From: Selenomonas sp.
GTDB lineage: Bacteria; Bacillota; Negativicutes; Selenomonadales; Selenomonadaceae
Reading direction: 5' to 3'
NCBI GenBank assembly: GCA_003518745.1
Contig: DOYB01000093.1
Coordinates: 1 to 31,864 of the forward strand
Length of the DNA: 31,864 nt
Numbering within the stretch: the stretch's first letter is position 1; every line of letters begins with the position of its first letter. Shown here in pieces: positions 15,638-22,133 of the stretch. The notes below the pieces were generated by a model. The model ran no database searches. It saw nothing but the letters and a program-made list of their open reading frames with translations, and was not told the origin of the DNA. The position numbers were made by a program, and so were the translations under genes.

Positions 15638-16444
15638 ATGGGAAAGGAACGTCTGGATGTGCTGCTTGTGAACCGTGGCTCGGCCTCCAGCAGGGAGCGG
15701 GCAAAGCGGCTTATTATGGCCGGCTCCGTGTTGGTAAATGAGCAGAAGATAGACAAGGCCGGAACATTGGTACCCGATGATGCGGTGATACGCATTCTTG
15801 GTGAGGACATTCCATATGTCAGCCGTGGCGGACTCAAGCTTGAAAAGGCAATCCGGACATTTGGCATAACCCTTAAAGATAAGGTGTCGGCAGACATTGG
15901 AGCCTCAACGGGCGGATTTACCGACTGCATGCTGCAGCAAGGAGCATGCAAGGTCTATGCCATTGACGTGGGCTATGGGCAGCTGGCATGGAAGCTCAGA
16001 ACGGATGAACGGGTCGTGAATATGGAGCGGACCAATATTCGTTATGTAACAAAGGATATGCTTGATGAGTCCCCTGAATTCGCCTCTATTGACGTAGCAT
16101 TCATATCGTTGGAAAAGGCATTGCCCGTTGTGTATTCCCTGCTTTCCGAAAAAGGGGAATGTGTTGCCCTTATTAAACCTCAATTTGAGGCAGGCCGGGA
16201 ACACGTCGGCAAAAAAGGCGTGGTAAAGGATCCTGCCATTCATTTTGCTGTTATCAGGCGTGTTCTGCAATTCGCGCATGATACGGGATTTTCCGTCTTG
16301 GGGCTTACATTTTCTCCGGTGAAGGGGCCAGAGGGAAATATCGAGTATCTTACATGGCTGAAAAAAGATGATATCACTCAAGCCTCAGTAGATGAAACGA
16401 CTTGTCGAGATATGGTGGAAAAAGCGCATAATGAGCTGGATTAA
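15638..16444 (+). CDS. tlyA: TlyA family rRNA (cytidine-2'-O)-methyltransferase
   Basis: Member of the TlyA (hemolysin A-like) family, which methylates ribose 2'-OH of specific cytidines in rRNA in characterised species; TlyA confers capreomycin susceptibility there. The 268 residues contain an N-terminal S4 RNA-binding domain (about 4-62; RLDVLLVNRGSASSRERAKRLI) and an FtsJ-like Rossmann domain from about 65, with SAM-binding DIGASTGGFTD, followed by DVGYGQLAWKL and the catalytic lysine in LIKPQFE. The ATG is 5 bases after dxs with a weak SD, suggesting translational coupling. The place between dxs and nadK is typical of Firmicutes. The older label 'hemolysin' is not supported by anything here. 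Confidence 0.95.
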   Translation: MGKERLDVLLVNRGSASSRERAKRLIMAGSVLVNEQKIDKAGTLVPDDAVIRILGEDIPYVSRGGLKLEKAIRTFGITLKDKVSADIGASTGGFTDCMLQQGACKVYAIDVGYGQLAWKLRTDERVVNMERTNIRYVTKDMLDESPEFASIDVAFISLEKALPVVYSLLSEKGECVALIKPQFEAGREHVGKKGVVKDPAIHFAVIRRVLQFAHDTGFSVLGLTFSPVKGPEGNIEYLTWLKKDDITQASVDETTCRDMVEKAHNELD

Positions 16445-16455
16445 GGAGGATTTTC

Positions 16456-17334
16456 ATGCAGCATGCTTATGGGGTAGAGGCCGGAATGAGGCAGATTGCT
16501 GTCTTCCCTAATCTTGGTAAACGAAGATCCGGGGAAATGGTGGATCGGATTTTTAAATTTTTCAGTGGCAAAGATGTGAGGCTTGTTATGCCTGCCACTG
16601 AAGCAAAGTATTTTCGCAGGGAAAAGCATGGCCTTCCATGCGTGGAGCGAGTCCATGTTGATATGGCCCTAAGCATAGGCGGTGACGGTACACTTCTTGG
16701 TGTATGCCGTCGTTTTGGTGGGCAGTCGGTTCCCGTATGCGGCATCAATCTCGGAACACTTGGTTTTATGGCAGATATAGAGCCGGATGAGCTGGAGGGC
16801 AGGTTGGGAAAGATACTGACCGGGGACTATAGGATAGAACGGAGACTCCTTCTGGCAGGCTATGTGCGCAATGAACAGGGTGAGCGTTTCCTTGGAGATG
16901 CTGTGAATGATGTGGTCATAACAAAGACAGGTGTGGCTCGTATGCTCCGCCTGCAGCTTTGGGTCAATGACACACATCTGACTGACTGTCAGGCAGACGG
17001 CGTAATTGTTTCCACGCCTACAGGTTCTACAGCCTATTCACTTTCTGCCGGCGGCCCAATGCTGAATCCCAATATTAAGGCACTCCTGCTGACACCTATT
17101 TGCGCCCATACCTTCCAGATGCGCCCATTGGTGATGGATGAAACAGATACGATACGCATAAAGGCGACGGGAATCCAGCAGGATGTGATCGTAACCCTTG
17201 ACGGTCAGGTTAGTTTTCCTCTTACGCCCGGAGATGAGGTCATTATACGAAGATCCGAGGACGTGGCGCGGATAGTGAAGTTTGAAGATAAGGATTATTA
17301 TAAGGTGCTTCGTACAAAGCTTTGGGGCGCATAA
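16456..17334 (+). CDS. nadK: NAD kinase
   Basis: Phosphorylates NAD+ to NADP+, setting the NADP pool. The 292 residues are normal length. Family motifs: GGDGT at 75-79 with catalytic D77, NLGTLGF soon after, NDVVI, and TPTGSTAYSLSAGGP in the C-terminal half. The ATG 16456 follows a near-perfect AAGGAGGA by 5 bases. It lies 11 bases after tlyA and 16 bases before the recN start. In many Firmicutes argR lies between nadK and recN; it is absent here. Confidence 0.97.
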   Translation: MQHAYGVEAGMRQIAVFPNLGKRRSGEMVDRIFKFFSGKDVRLVMPATEAKYFRREKHGLPCVERVHVDMALSIGGDGTLLGVCRRFGGQSVPVCGINLGTLGFMADIEPDELEGRLGKILTGDYRIERRLLLAGYVRNEQGERFLGDAVNDVVITKTGVARMLRLQLWVNDTHLTDCQADGVIVSTPTGSTAYSLSAGGPMLNPNIKALLLTPICAHTFQMRPLVMDETDTIRIKATGIQQDVIVTLDGQVSFPLTPGDEVIIRRSEDVARIVKFEDKDYYKVLRTKLWGA

Positions 17335-17350
17335 AGGAGTATCGAGTGGA

Positions 17351-19063
17351 ATGCTGAAGACGTTGACGGTGTGGAATTTTGCCCTGCTGGAGCATGTCCA
17401 GGTGGAGTTTGAAGCGGGGCTTAATATTTTAACAGGTGAAACCGGTGCCGGAAAGTCGATTCTCATTGATTCGCTTGGAGCAATACTGGGGCATAGGGTA
17501 TCAGCGGATGCTATACGTACCGGCTGTGACTGGCTGCGTGTGGAAGCGGTATTCATTTTGGAACAGCAGGAGGAGCTAAGGAAGCTGCTGAAGGAAATGG
17601 CGGTGGATTTGGAGGGTGATGAGCTCATAATAACCCGACAGATTACCCGTAATGGCCGTAGTACCGTATTGATAAACGGTGCCCATGTTACCCTTGCTGT
17701 GTTGAAACAGATTGGCCTTCTTCTGGTGGATATACATGGACAGAATGAAAATCTGGCTCTGCTGAAGGAGTCCAGCCAGTATGAGCTTTTAGATCATTGG
17801 ACTGACGATATCGCGGAGGCGTTGGCAGACTATCAGGGAGGCTACAGGACTTGGTCGCAGCTGAAAAAGGAGCTTGAGGATAAGCAACGGGCTGCCAGTG
17901 AATATATGCAACGGATTGATATGCTGCGTTGGCAAGTGCAGGAAATTGAGGACGCAAATCTTAAAACCAAGGAAGATGAGGAACTGGAGGTTGAAATCAG
18001 AAGACTTTCCCACGCTGAAAAAATCGCTCAATATGTGGAGGAATCCTATGGTATACTGGATAGTAATTCTAAGAATGGAATCGGCATACTGTCCGGTCTC
18101 TCAAAAATACAGAAGAACCTTGAGGATATGAAGCGATTCGATGATTCTCTTGATAATGCGTTAAAAATAATATCTGATTCCTATGTTGCTATACAGGAGG
18201 CAGCCTACGAGATTCGTGATTACGGTGAAAGCATGGAGTTTGATCCTGCTAAGCTGGACAGGCTTCAGAGCCGTATGGATGCGATTGACCGCCTTCGAAA
18301 AAAATACGGGGCTACCATCGAGGATGTAATGGAGCATCTGAACAAGGCCAAGGAAGAGCTGTCCCTTATTGAGAATTTTGACGAGGATGTAGCAAGGCTT
18401 GAAAGGGATATTGATGAGTCTGAAAGGAAGCTTCAGTCCTTTGGAAAGACTCTCACCGAAAAACGAAAGGAAGGGGCTGAAATGCTATCCTCTGCTATAG
18501 AGGATAATCTCCATGAATTGGGAATGCCCAAGGCCCATTTCCATGTTACCCTTACTCCCTTGGATGAGCTTTCTCCAAGGGGAGCGGAACGAGTCGAGCT
18601 GATGTTTTCCGCAAACGCGGGGGAGGCGGAAAAGCCCCTTTCAAAGGTGGCCTCAGGCGGTGAGCTTTCACGAGTGGCGCTGGCCGTAAAGGCAGTTGCC
18701 GCGGAAAAGGAGACCTCTGTACCAAGTATGGTATTTGATGAAATTGATACAGGAATTGGTGGGCGGACAGCGCAAATGGTGGCTGAGCGCATAGCAATGG
18801 TGGCCCGTTGGCGGCAGGTACTATGCATCACACATCTGCCACAGATTGCCTGTATGGCAGACACACATCTCTATATCGCGAAGCAATCTGAGGGCAGTAC
18901 GACTGCCACTCATGTGCTTAAGCTTTCCGAAACGGAACGTATCAGCGAAATTGCTCGTATGGCTTCCGGAGCCGATGCCACGGCCGCATCTCTGGACAAC
19001 GCCCGGGAAATGGTACTCCACGCAAAAATCATCAAGACAAAGCATAGGAATAAAGTCTCTTAA
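17351..19063 (+). CDS. recN: DNA repair protein RecN
   Basis: SMC-like ATPase involved in double-strand-break repair. The start ATG 17351 has AAGGAG 11 bases upstream and gives 570 residues beginning MLKTLTVWNFALLEHV, the usual RecN N-terminus; the open frame reaching into nadK is ignored. Walker A GETGAGKS is at 29-36. A long central coiled-coil region (about 150-360, rich in E, K, L and R) separates it from the C-terminal ATPase half with the LSRVALAVKA signature and Walker B VFDEIDTGIGG, followed by CITHLPQIA. No argR precedes it, and no spoIVB/spo0A follows it. Confidence 0.97.
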   Translation: MLKTLTVWNFALLEHVQVEFEAGLNILTGETGAGKSILIDSLGAILGHRVSADAIRTGCDWLRVEAVFILEQQEELRKLLKEMAVDLEGDELIITRQITRNGRSTVLINGAHVTLAVLKQIGLLLVDIHGQNENLALLKESSQYELLDHWTDDIAEALADYQGGYRTWSQLKKELEDKQRAASEYMQRIDMLRWQVQEIEDANLKTKEDEELEVEIRRLSHAEKIAQYVEESYGILDSNSKNGIGILSGLSKIQKNLEDMKRFDDSLDNALKIISDSYVAIQEAAYEIRDYGESMEFDPAKLDRLQSRMDAIDRLRKKYGATIEDVMEHLNKAKEELSLIENFDEDVARLERDIDESERKLQSFGKTLTEKRKEGAEMLSSAIEDNLHELGMPKAHFHVTLTPLDELSPRGAERVELMFSANAGEAEKPLSKVASGGELSRVALAVKAVAAEKETSVPSMVFDEIDTGIGGRTAQMVAERIAMVARWRQVLCITHLPQIACMADTHLYIAKQSEGSTTATHVLKLSETERISEIARMASGADATAASLDNAREMVLHAKIIKTKHRNKVS

Positions 19064-19114
19064 TTTAGCTGCACATGCTGAAAATGGTAGTTTTTTCATA
19101 TTGGAGGAAGTAGA

Positions 19115-19669
19115 ATGGACGAGAATCTCATAGAAAAGAAAATTTCCAGTGAAGACGTATTCGACGGAGTTCTTCTCCATGTAAAGCGGGATCAGGTGGA
19201 GCTTCCCAATGGCAATACAGCTGTTCGCGAATGGATTCGTCACCCGGGCGCGGCCGCGGTAATTCCCATGCTGCCTAATGGGGATGTGATTCTGGTACGG
19301 CAGTACAGATACCCTGTAGAACGTGTTACCTTGGAAGTTCCGGCGGGTAAACTGGATTCCCCGGATGAGGATCCCCTTCTCTGCGCAAAGCGCGAACTGG
19401 AGGAGGAGACAGGCTATCATGCGGAAAAATATTGGAAATTGACGACCATCGCTACCACGGTGGGCTTCTCAAATGAATATATTCACCTCTATGCCGCTGA
19501 GGGCCTTACTCCTGGTCCTCAGCATCCGGATGATGATGAATTCATCAACGCGGTCAGGGTACCTCTCAGGGAGGCTGTTGAAATGGTGGAGGATGGACGG
19601 ATATTTGATGCCAAGTCCGTGATATCTATTCTCATGCTTGCTAAAGATGTATTTCATGAAGCAAGATGA
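19115..19669 (+). CDS. NUDIX hydrolase, ADP-ribose pyrophosphatase-like
   Basis: Predicted to hydrolyse ADP-ribose or a related nucleoside diphosphate sugar to AMP and a sugar phosphate. The 184-residue length matches NudF-type enzymes, as do VRQYRYPVE and LEVPAGKLD before the Nudix box. The box reads G-x6-E-x7-REL-EEETGY, so one residue more than the usual G-x5-E lies between the first Gly and Glu; the catalytic REx2EE part is intact. The ATG 19115 has GGAGGAAG 4 bases upstream. It follows recN by 51 bases. Its stop codon lies in the left arm of a hairpin (19665-19689) that opens the repeat region before the site-2 protease. Confidence 0.93.
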   Translation: MDENLIEKKISSEDVFDGVLLHVKRDQVELPNGNTAVREWIRHPGAAAVIPMLPNGDVILVRQYRYPVERVTLEVPAGKLDSPDEDPLLCAKRELEEETGYHAEKYWKLTTIATTVGFSNEYIHLYAAEGLTPGPQHPDDDEFINAVRVPLREAVEMVEDGRIFDAKSVISILMLAKDVFHEAR

Positions 19670-19689
19670 AAAATCTTTCGATTTTCATC
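19665..19689 (+). other. Hairpin over the NUDIX stop codon
   Basis: GATGAAAA (19665-19672) pairs with TTTTCATC (19682-19689), extended inward by ATC/GAT with a bulge. No T-run follows, so it is a poor terminator. The ATGAAAA/TTTTCAT arms recur in the downstream unit at 19809-19879, so this may be a third, shortened member of the same repeat group. Confidence 0.5.
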
Positions 19690-19690
19690 T

Positions 19691-19782
19691 GCCCTTACAC
19701 GAAATCTAAGTTCCCACTGCGCCGTCCCTAAAGGACTAGCTGCGCGTCGCGGCTTGTGCTCACTAAGATTTCATAGTAAACT
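19691..19782. repeat. Stem-loop repeat unit A (unknown family)
   Basis: A 92-base unit begins GCCCTTAC and ends TTTCATAGTAAACT. TTAC (19695-19698) pairs with GTAA (19776-19779) and GAAATC (19701-19706) with GATTTC (19767-19772); inside, GTCC (19724-19727) pairs with GGAC (19733-19736) around CTAAA. The rest of the interior is GC-rich. It has no open frame. It shares its ends and central stem with unit B. Confidence 0.65.
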
Positions 19783-19785
19783 TAC

Positions 19786-19805
19786 TGGACACATTCTGGT
19801 GTCCA
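19786..19805. other. Spacer hairpin between the two repeat units
   Basis: TGGACAC (19786-19792) pairs perfectly with GTGTCCA (19799-19805) around a six-base loop. It fills most of the 26-base spacer between units A and B. Confidence 0.6.
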
Positions 19806-19808
19806 CAC

Positions 19809-19879
19809 GCCCTTACATGAAAACAGCCAATCAATCTGCGTCCTGCGGACTTGATTTCTTGGGTTTTCATAGTAAAACT
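19809..19879. repeat. Stem-loop repeat unit B (unknown family)
   Basis: A 71-base unit begins GCCCTTAC and ends TTTTCATAGTAAAACT. TTAC (19813-19816) pairs with GTAA (19872-19875) and ATGAAAAC (19817-19824) with GTTTTCAT (19863-19870), leaving A19871 bulged as in unit A. The central stem is GTCC (19840-19843) with GGAC (19847-19850), extended by AATC/GATT. It ends 4 bases before the site-2 protease SD. Confidence 0.65.
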
Positions 19880-19895
19880 GATTTGGAGGGACCTT

Positions 19896-20522
19896 ATGTT
19901 TGAATATGGACTATTGGGCATTGTAGTTGGTCTTCCCGGACTTATTATTGCAATGGTTGTACATGAGTATGCGCATGCCCGTGTGGCTGTGGCTCTTGGT
20001 GACTTTACCCCGCGGCTTATGGGACGGCTCACCCTTAATCCCATGTCCCACATCGATCCTATCGGCCTTTTGATGCTGATTCTCATACGTTTTGGATGGG
20101 CAAAGCCTGTTATAATCAATCCAAATAATTTCAAAAACCCTAAAAGAGACGATATACTGGTATCCCTTGCGGGGCCTGCCGCTAATATAATTACTGCCTT
20201 CGCAGCCTATCTTGTCATAGTGTTATTCATCAAACTGGGGTTTGAAATGACCAACGGGACCCAGCAGGTATTATTGCTTATAATGATATTCAACGTCAAT
20301 TTTGCCATATTTAACCTGATACCGCTGCCGCCCTTGGACGGCTCCCATGTACTCAGACAGCTGCTGCCTTGGGAATATGCTCAAAAGCTTGACGCATTGG
20401 AACGCTATAGCTTCCTGATTCTCATAGTGATACTGATGACTCCTATCCTTGGTTGGATTTTTATTCCTGCCCAAAGGTTCATCCTGAGCATATTCGATTT
20501 AATCGGTTCATTTTTGCTCTGA
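19896..20522 (+). CDS. Site-2 protease family membrane protein (peptidase M50)
   Basis: Integral membrane zinc metalloprotease of the short M50 subgroup that lacks a PDZ domain. The start ATG 19896 follows TTGGAGGG by 5 bases and gives 208 residues; the frame continues upstream into repeat unit B, but without an SD. HExxH is at H23-E24-x-x-H27 within the first helix, and the third metal ligand is D148 in LPPLDGS. About five hydrophobic helices are visible. Substrate unknown; the group is often encoded beside scpAB, as here (8 bases before scpA). Members are commonly annotated as site-2 protease, and a direct role in chromosome segregation is not established. Confidence 0.93.
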   Translation: MFEYGLLGIVVGLPGLIIAMVVHEYAHARVAVALGDFTPRLMGRLTLNPMSHIDPIGLLMLILIRFGWAKPVIINPNNFKNPKRDDILVSLAGPAANIITAFAAYLVIVLFIKLGFEMTNGTQQVLLLIMIFNVNFAIFNLIPLPPLDGSHVLRQLLPWEYAQKLDALERYSFLILIVILMTPILGWIFIPAQRFILSIFDLIGSFLL

Positions 20523-20530
20523 TTGCGCAT

Positions 20531-21250
20531 ATGCAGGATTATAAGATAAAGCTTGATGCCTTTGAGGGGCCAATGGATCTCCTCATGCATCTCATCGACA
20601 AGAATAAGATTGACATATATGACATTCCCATTGCCAGCCTTACCCAGCAGTATATGGAGTATCTGGATGAGGCTCATGAGTTCAATATCGAGATAGCCAG
20701 TGAATTTCTGGTGATGGCCGCAACACTGCTGCAGATAAAGTCCCGCATGATGCTCCCAAAGCCTCCGAAGGTGGAGGATGAGGATGATACTGACCCCAGG
20801 CAGGAACTGGTGACGCGGATCCTTGAATATAGGAGATTCAAGGAGATCAGTGCCGTTCTGGACACCATGGCCCAAAGCGAGGAGCGTTATGTAGCCCGGA
20901 AACCTCTGGAGCTTTCCACCCGTCATCTGCCACCTGAAAATATACCACTCAGCCTGCTGCTGGAGGCTTTTCAGACTGTGCTTGAGGTGAAGGCGGAACT
21001 AACTATTCCCGACGCCCTTGTCCAGCCGGAGACCTTTCAGGTTAAGGATAAGATGCGTGAGCTCCTGTCCCTCCTAAGCAGAACAGATGGGCGGCTGCTG
21101 TTTTCGGAGGCTTTTCGTACCGGCACGCGGGGGGAGCTCATAGCTACTTTCCTTGCCCTGCTTGAGCTTATGAAAAGGGGAATGGTGAGGGTTCGTCAGC
21201 CAAGATTATTCGCTGAAATATACATTATCGCGAATACCGGGGGTGAGTGA
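20531..21250 (+). CDS. scpA: Segregation and condensation protein A
   Basis: Kleisin subunit of the bacterial SMC-ScpAB condensin, which bridges SMC heads and organises the chromosome. The start ATG 20531 gives 239 residues beginning QDYKIKLDAFEGPMDLL, the classic ScpA N-terminus. No convincing SD is present, so it probably depends on coupling with the site-2 protease gene, whose stop is 8 bases upstream. The N-terminal helical domain (about 5-80) contacts the SMC neck; the acidic linker EDEDDTD follows, and a C-terminal winged-helix (about 160-239) contacts the SMC cap. It overlaps scpB by 8 bases. Confidence 0.96.
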   Translation: MQDYKIKLDAFEGPMDLLMHLIDKNKIDIYDIPIASLTQQYMEYLDEAHEFNIEIASEFLVMAATLLQIKSRMMLPKPPKVEDEDDTDPRQELVTRILEYRRFKEISAVLDTMAQSEERYVARKPLELSTRHLPPENIPLSLLLEAFQTVLEVKAELTIPDALVQPETFQVKDKMRELLSLLSRTDGRLLFSEAFRTGTRGELIATFLALLELMKRGMVRVRQPRLFAEIYIIANTGGE

Positions 21251-21893
21251 TATAGCAAAGGATACTGCGGTGCTTGAAGCCGTTTTGTTTGCCGCCGGAA
21301 ATCCTGTTAATGAAAATCAACTTGCCAGAGTTCTTGACGTGCCACCCCAAAAGTTATCTGAGCTGATAGAAAGACTTCAGCATGAACTGGACAGGGGAAA
21401 GCGTGGGCTTACCCTTCGACAGGTAGCCGGTGGATGGCAGATAGTGACACGGCCGGAATTTTACCACGTAATTGAAAAACTCTCTGAAGTATCTGAAAAA
21501 AAGCTTTCTACTCCGGCTATGGAAACCCTCTCCATAATCGCCTTCAAGCAACCCATTACAAAACAGGAAATAGAGCATATTCGCGGTGTGCGGGTAGAAA
21601 GGTCCTTGGCCAGACTACTGGAGCTGGAGCTTGTATGTGAAAAGGGAAGGAAAAAGGTAGTTGGGCACCCAATCCTGTACGGTACGACAGAAACCTTCCT
21701 GAAATGCTTTGGGCTAAACGGCTTAGAGGATCTGCCCAGACTGCCAACTCTGGAGGAGGCAAGAGAAGGGCTGGATATTGAGCAGCTCAGTCTGATTGAA
21801 GAATTGGAAGCACCCGCGGAGAAGGCGGAAGAGGAACCAAGTGAAAATGGTACCGATGGCGCATCGGAATCGGAGACAGAAACAGAGGAATAA
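21243..21893 (+). CDS. scpB: Segregation and condensation protein B
   Basis: Winged-helix partner of ScpA in the SMC condensin. The start is GTG 21243, overlapping the scpA stop, with a short GGGG just upstream; coupling to scpA is likely. The 216 residues include two winged-helix domains (about 8-80 and 88-165) with the conserved stretch TPAMETLSIIAFKQPITKQE and the RGVR motif. The tail (about 185-216) is strongly acidic and Ser/Thr-rich and probably disordered. A consensus promoter for the next gene starts 32 bases after the stop. Confidence 0.95.
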   Translation: MSDIAKDTAVLEAVLFAAGNPVNENQLARVLDVPPQKLSELIERLQHELDRGKRGLTLRQVAGGWQIVTRPEFYHVIEKLSEVSEKKLSTPAMETLSIIAFKQPITKQEIEHIRGVRVERSLARLLELELVCEKGRKKVVGHPILYGTTETFLKCFGLNGLEDLPRLPTLEEAREGLDIEQLSLIEELEAPAEKAEEEPSENGTDGASESETETEE

Positions 21894-21924
21894 TATGTAT
21901 CCCTGTATACAAGACTTTGGCTTA

Positions 21925-21953
21925 TTGACAGGAAACCTGCTGTTTCGTATAAT
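21925..21953 (+). promoter_or_regulatory. Perfect consensus sigma-A promoter upstream of amt
   Basis: TTGACA (21925-21930), exactly 17 bases, and TATAAT (21948-21953): a full consensus match. Start would be near 21960, giving an amt leader of about 174 bases that contains two terminator-like hairpins. Such a strong promoter implies control downstream, by attenuation or a short RNA. Confidence 0.85.
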
Positions 21954-21980
21954 AATCGCAACAACATACGAAGGGCAACG

Positions 21981-22025
21981 GTGCCAATGCAGATCGACGA
22001 GGATCGGCATTGGCACTTTGCTTTT
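21981..22025 (+). terminator. First terminator-like hairpin of the amt leader
   Basis: A perfect 10-bp stem (21981-21990 with 22007-22016) is continued, after one A-G mismatch, by GATC/GATC (21992-21995 with 22002-22005) closing a six-base loop GACGAG. TTTGCTTTT follows. It could terminate transcripts from the promoter at about 65 bases, giving a short RNA, or belong to a switch in the amt leader. Confidence 0.65.
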
Positions 22026-22058
22026 CAAATGTTGAAGTATACATATCTGTCATAGGCT

Positions 22059-22072
22059 GGACAAAGGCGTCC
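22059..22072 (+). promoter_or_regulatory. Alternative hexaloop hairpin overlapping the amt terminator
   Basis: GGAC (22059-22062) pairs with GTCC (22069-22072) around loop AAAGGC. Bases 22066-22072 are also the left arm of the next terminator, so the two structures exclude each other. A six-base loop with A at position 1 and G at position 4 matches the ANTAR-protein target rule, but a clear partner hairpin with the same loop is not found. Confidence 0.35.
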
Positions 22073-22112
22073 TGCAAAAGCAGCTATCATTGCTTTTGCA
22101 GGCGCCTTTTTT
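22066..22112 (+). terminator. Strong intrinsic terminator just before amt
   Basis: A 12-bp stem (22071-22082 with 22091-22102) extended by GGCG/CGCC (22066-22069 with 22103-22106) around a bulged T, followed by six T (22107-22112). It ends only 4 bases before the amt SD, so it most likely works as an attenuator of amt-glnB and not just as the end of scpB. Confidence 0.85.
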
Positions 22113-22133
22113 AGCCAAGGAAGGGTGGTTTCT

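Noticed and set aside
15638..16444. Hemolysin function for the TlyA-like protein
   Set aside because: The S4 plus FtsJ-like domains indicate an rRNA methyltransferase; the hemolysin name is historical.
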